Shown here one piece after another: positions 5,220-5,582 of a stretch of DNA of 5,582 bases. The stretch lies in contig WFRC01000043.1 of assembly GCA_015486685.1 (NCBI GenBank), positions 1 through 5,582 of the forward strand, written 5' to 3'. The DNA is from Caldifarciminota bacterium. Its GTDB lineage: Bacteria; Hydrothermota; UBA3072; WFRC01. The notes beneath the pieces are model-generated. The model saw nothing but the letters and a program-made list of their open reading frames with translations, had not been told where the DNA came from and did not search any database. A program made the translations under genes and the position numbers. Numbering within the stretch: the first letter of the stretch is position 1; each line of letters begins with the position of its first letter.

Positions 5220-5282
5220 ATGACAAGGTACCGGTACACCGTTATCATGGAGCTCTCTGAAACCTGTTATCTTTGCTCGTGA
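5220..5282 (+). pseudogene. Possible remnant of a HicB-type antitoxin gene start
   Basis: The frame reads MTRYRYTVIMELSETCYLCS and stops at TGA 5280. The first ten residues match the usual opening of HicB antitoxins (M-x-x-Y-x-Y-T-V-I-x-E), which would continue with a Gly/Tyr turn and a Pro-x-L-P-G-C motif. None of that is readable downstream in any frame, and no HicA-like toxin is visible. A correctly spaced TATA box precedes it. It is either a truncated relic or a chance small ORF; the match is short and from memory of the family. Confidence 0.35.
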
Positions 5283-5284
5283 GC

Positions 5285-5348
5285 TGAAACCATACTTTCA
5301 ACTTCTGCGTGATTTTTGAAAATATACTTTCAAACTTCGCAAGTTTTA
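5285..5348 (+). repeat. Two tandem 32-bp units with palindromic cores (candidate operators)
   Basis: Unit 1 (5285-5316) and unit 2 (5317-5348) share TGAAA-nn-ATACTTTCAA followed by a similar ACTTC-GC part. Each core is an inverted repeat: TGAAA ccatac TTTCA at 5285-5300 and TTTGAAA atatac TTTCAAA at 5315-5334. The cores lie 32 bp apart, about three helical turns, so two dimers would bind the same face. Unit 2 also contains AAACTT cgc AAGTTT (5332-5346), which runs into the TATA box of the ATPase gene. This layout suggests a repressor site controlling that gene. Confidence 0.55.
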
Positions 5349-5353
5349 TAAAT
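5344..5353 (+). promoter_or_regulatory. TATA box of the AAA_14/DUF4143-type ATPase gene
   Basis: TTTTATAAAT centres about 26 nt before ATG 5375, which fits a leaderless archaeal transcript. No ribosome binding site is seen before the ATG. The palindrome at 5332-5346 overlaps its upstream edge, so a bound protein would block the promoter. Confidence 0.6.
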
Positions 5354-5374
5354 GAGAATGTTATACGCATCCAT

Positions 5375-5582
5375 ATGACGGACATATCCACGCTCAAAGA
5401 GATAATCTCGGATGGAGAATGGCTCCTATCTCAGAAAGAGCAGCTCGTAGAAAGAGAGATAGCACCCACGCTCCTCAAGAGGGGGGATTACGAGGTGGTA
5501 GAGGTATCCACCGGGGTCCGAAGGGCCGGAAAGAGCAAGCTCATGATGTGGGTCGGGAGAAATCTTATGAAAAAAAGGAAGA
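5375..5582 (+). CDS. AAA_14/DUF4143-type ATPase, N-terminal 69 residues (3' end outside window)
   Basis: The product starts MTDISTLKEIISDGEWLLSQ and contains a Walker A motif G47-V-R-R-A-G-K53-S54 after the strand YEVVEVSTGV. The GVRR-[AS]-GKS form, with two Arg after the Val, is typical of the large prokaryotic group annotated as AAA_14 with a C-terminal DUF4143 nuclease-like domain. These are single-gene, often mobile-looking loci of unclear function. Only the N-terminal part is present; Walker B and DUF4143 would follow outside the window. The ATG is chosen from TATA spacing. Base composition is again richer in G+C than in the SIR2 and nuclease genes. The ATPase call is firm, the subgroup likely. 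Confidence 0.78.
   Translation, partial: MTDISTLKEIISDGEWLLSQKEQLVEREIAPTLLKRGDYEVVEVSTGVRRAGKSKLMMWVGRNLMKKRK

Noticed and set aside
4858..5248. Minus-strand ORFs across the zinc-ribbon operon and the plus-strand ORF at 5070-5282
   Set aside because: They overlap well-supported genes, lack ribosome binding sites and have Phe/Ser-rich shadow composition. Only the in-frame ATG at 5220 inside the last one has a promoter of its own.
1..5582. tRNA, rRNA or CRISPR array
   Set aside because: No clover-leaf, rRNA-like stretch or regularly spaced repeat set was seen; the purB and zinc-ribbon repeats occur only twice each.

Overview
The window looks like an archaeal, probably euryarchaeal, chromosome. 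Translation starts are either led by GAGGTGA/AGGTG ribosome binding sites or sit about 25 nt after TATA-like boxes, as expected of leaderless archaeal mRNAs. Arg is mostly AGA/AGG and Ile is often ATA. The exact lineage cannot be fixed from the sequence alone. The left edge (end of an adenylosuccinate lyase gene, purB) and the right edge (start of an AAA_14/DUF4143-type ATPase gene) are visibly richer in G+C than the AT-rich genes between them, so the middle reads as an accessory, defence-island-like insert beside a housekeeping gene.

Layout, left to right: (1) the last 121 codons of purB, whose stop codon overlaps the ATG of the next gene (ATGA); (2) a 568-residue SIR2-like protein, probably an NAD-consuming anti-phage effector; (3) a second copy of the purB 3' end, with 57 bp identical to the first, which closes a 43-codon chimeric ORF that itself overlaps the SIR2 stop by ATGA; (4) two overlapping minus-strand genes, an unrecognised protein with winged-helix-like segments followed by a protein with two PD-(D/E)XK nuclease-like domains; (5) a copy of the last 15 codons of a zinc-ribbon gene, whose full-length version lies 808 bp further right; (6) a leaderless 48-residue small ORF; (7) a two-gene operon of a 79-residue basic protein and the intact 62-residue zinc-ribbon protein; (8) a short ORF resembling the first residues of HicB antitoxins, then broken; (9) two tandem palindromic 32-bp units just upstream of the TATA box of the partial ATPase gene.

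The main result is structural. The SIR2 gene sits between two copies of the purB 3' end, as expected for a small integrated element that replaced the end of its target gene with its own copy and left the old end beyond the cargo. The displaced end still abuts the convergent nuclease gene (4-bp overlap), which suggests the nuclease operon was there first and SIR2 arrived later. The zinc-ribbon tail on the other side of the nuclease operon is a second duplicated gene end, so both boundaries of the two-gene nuclease operon are remnants of gene 3' ends. Together this points to a serial insertion site at purB carrying a lone SIR2 effector and a candidate, undescribed two-gene module. Function of the module is inference only.
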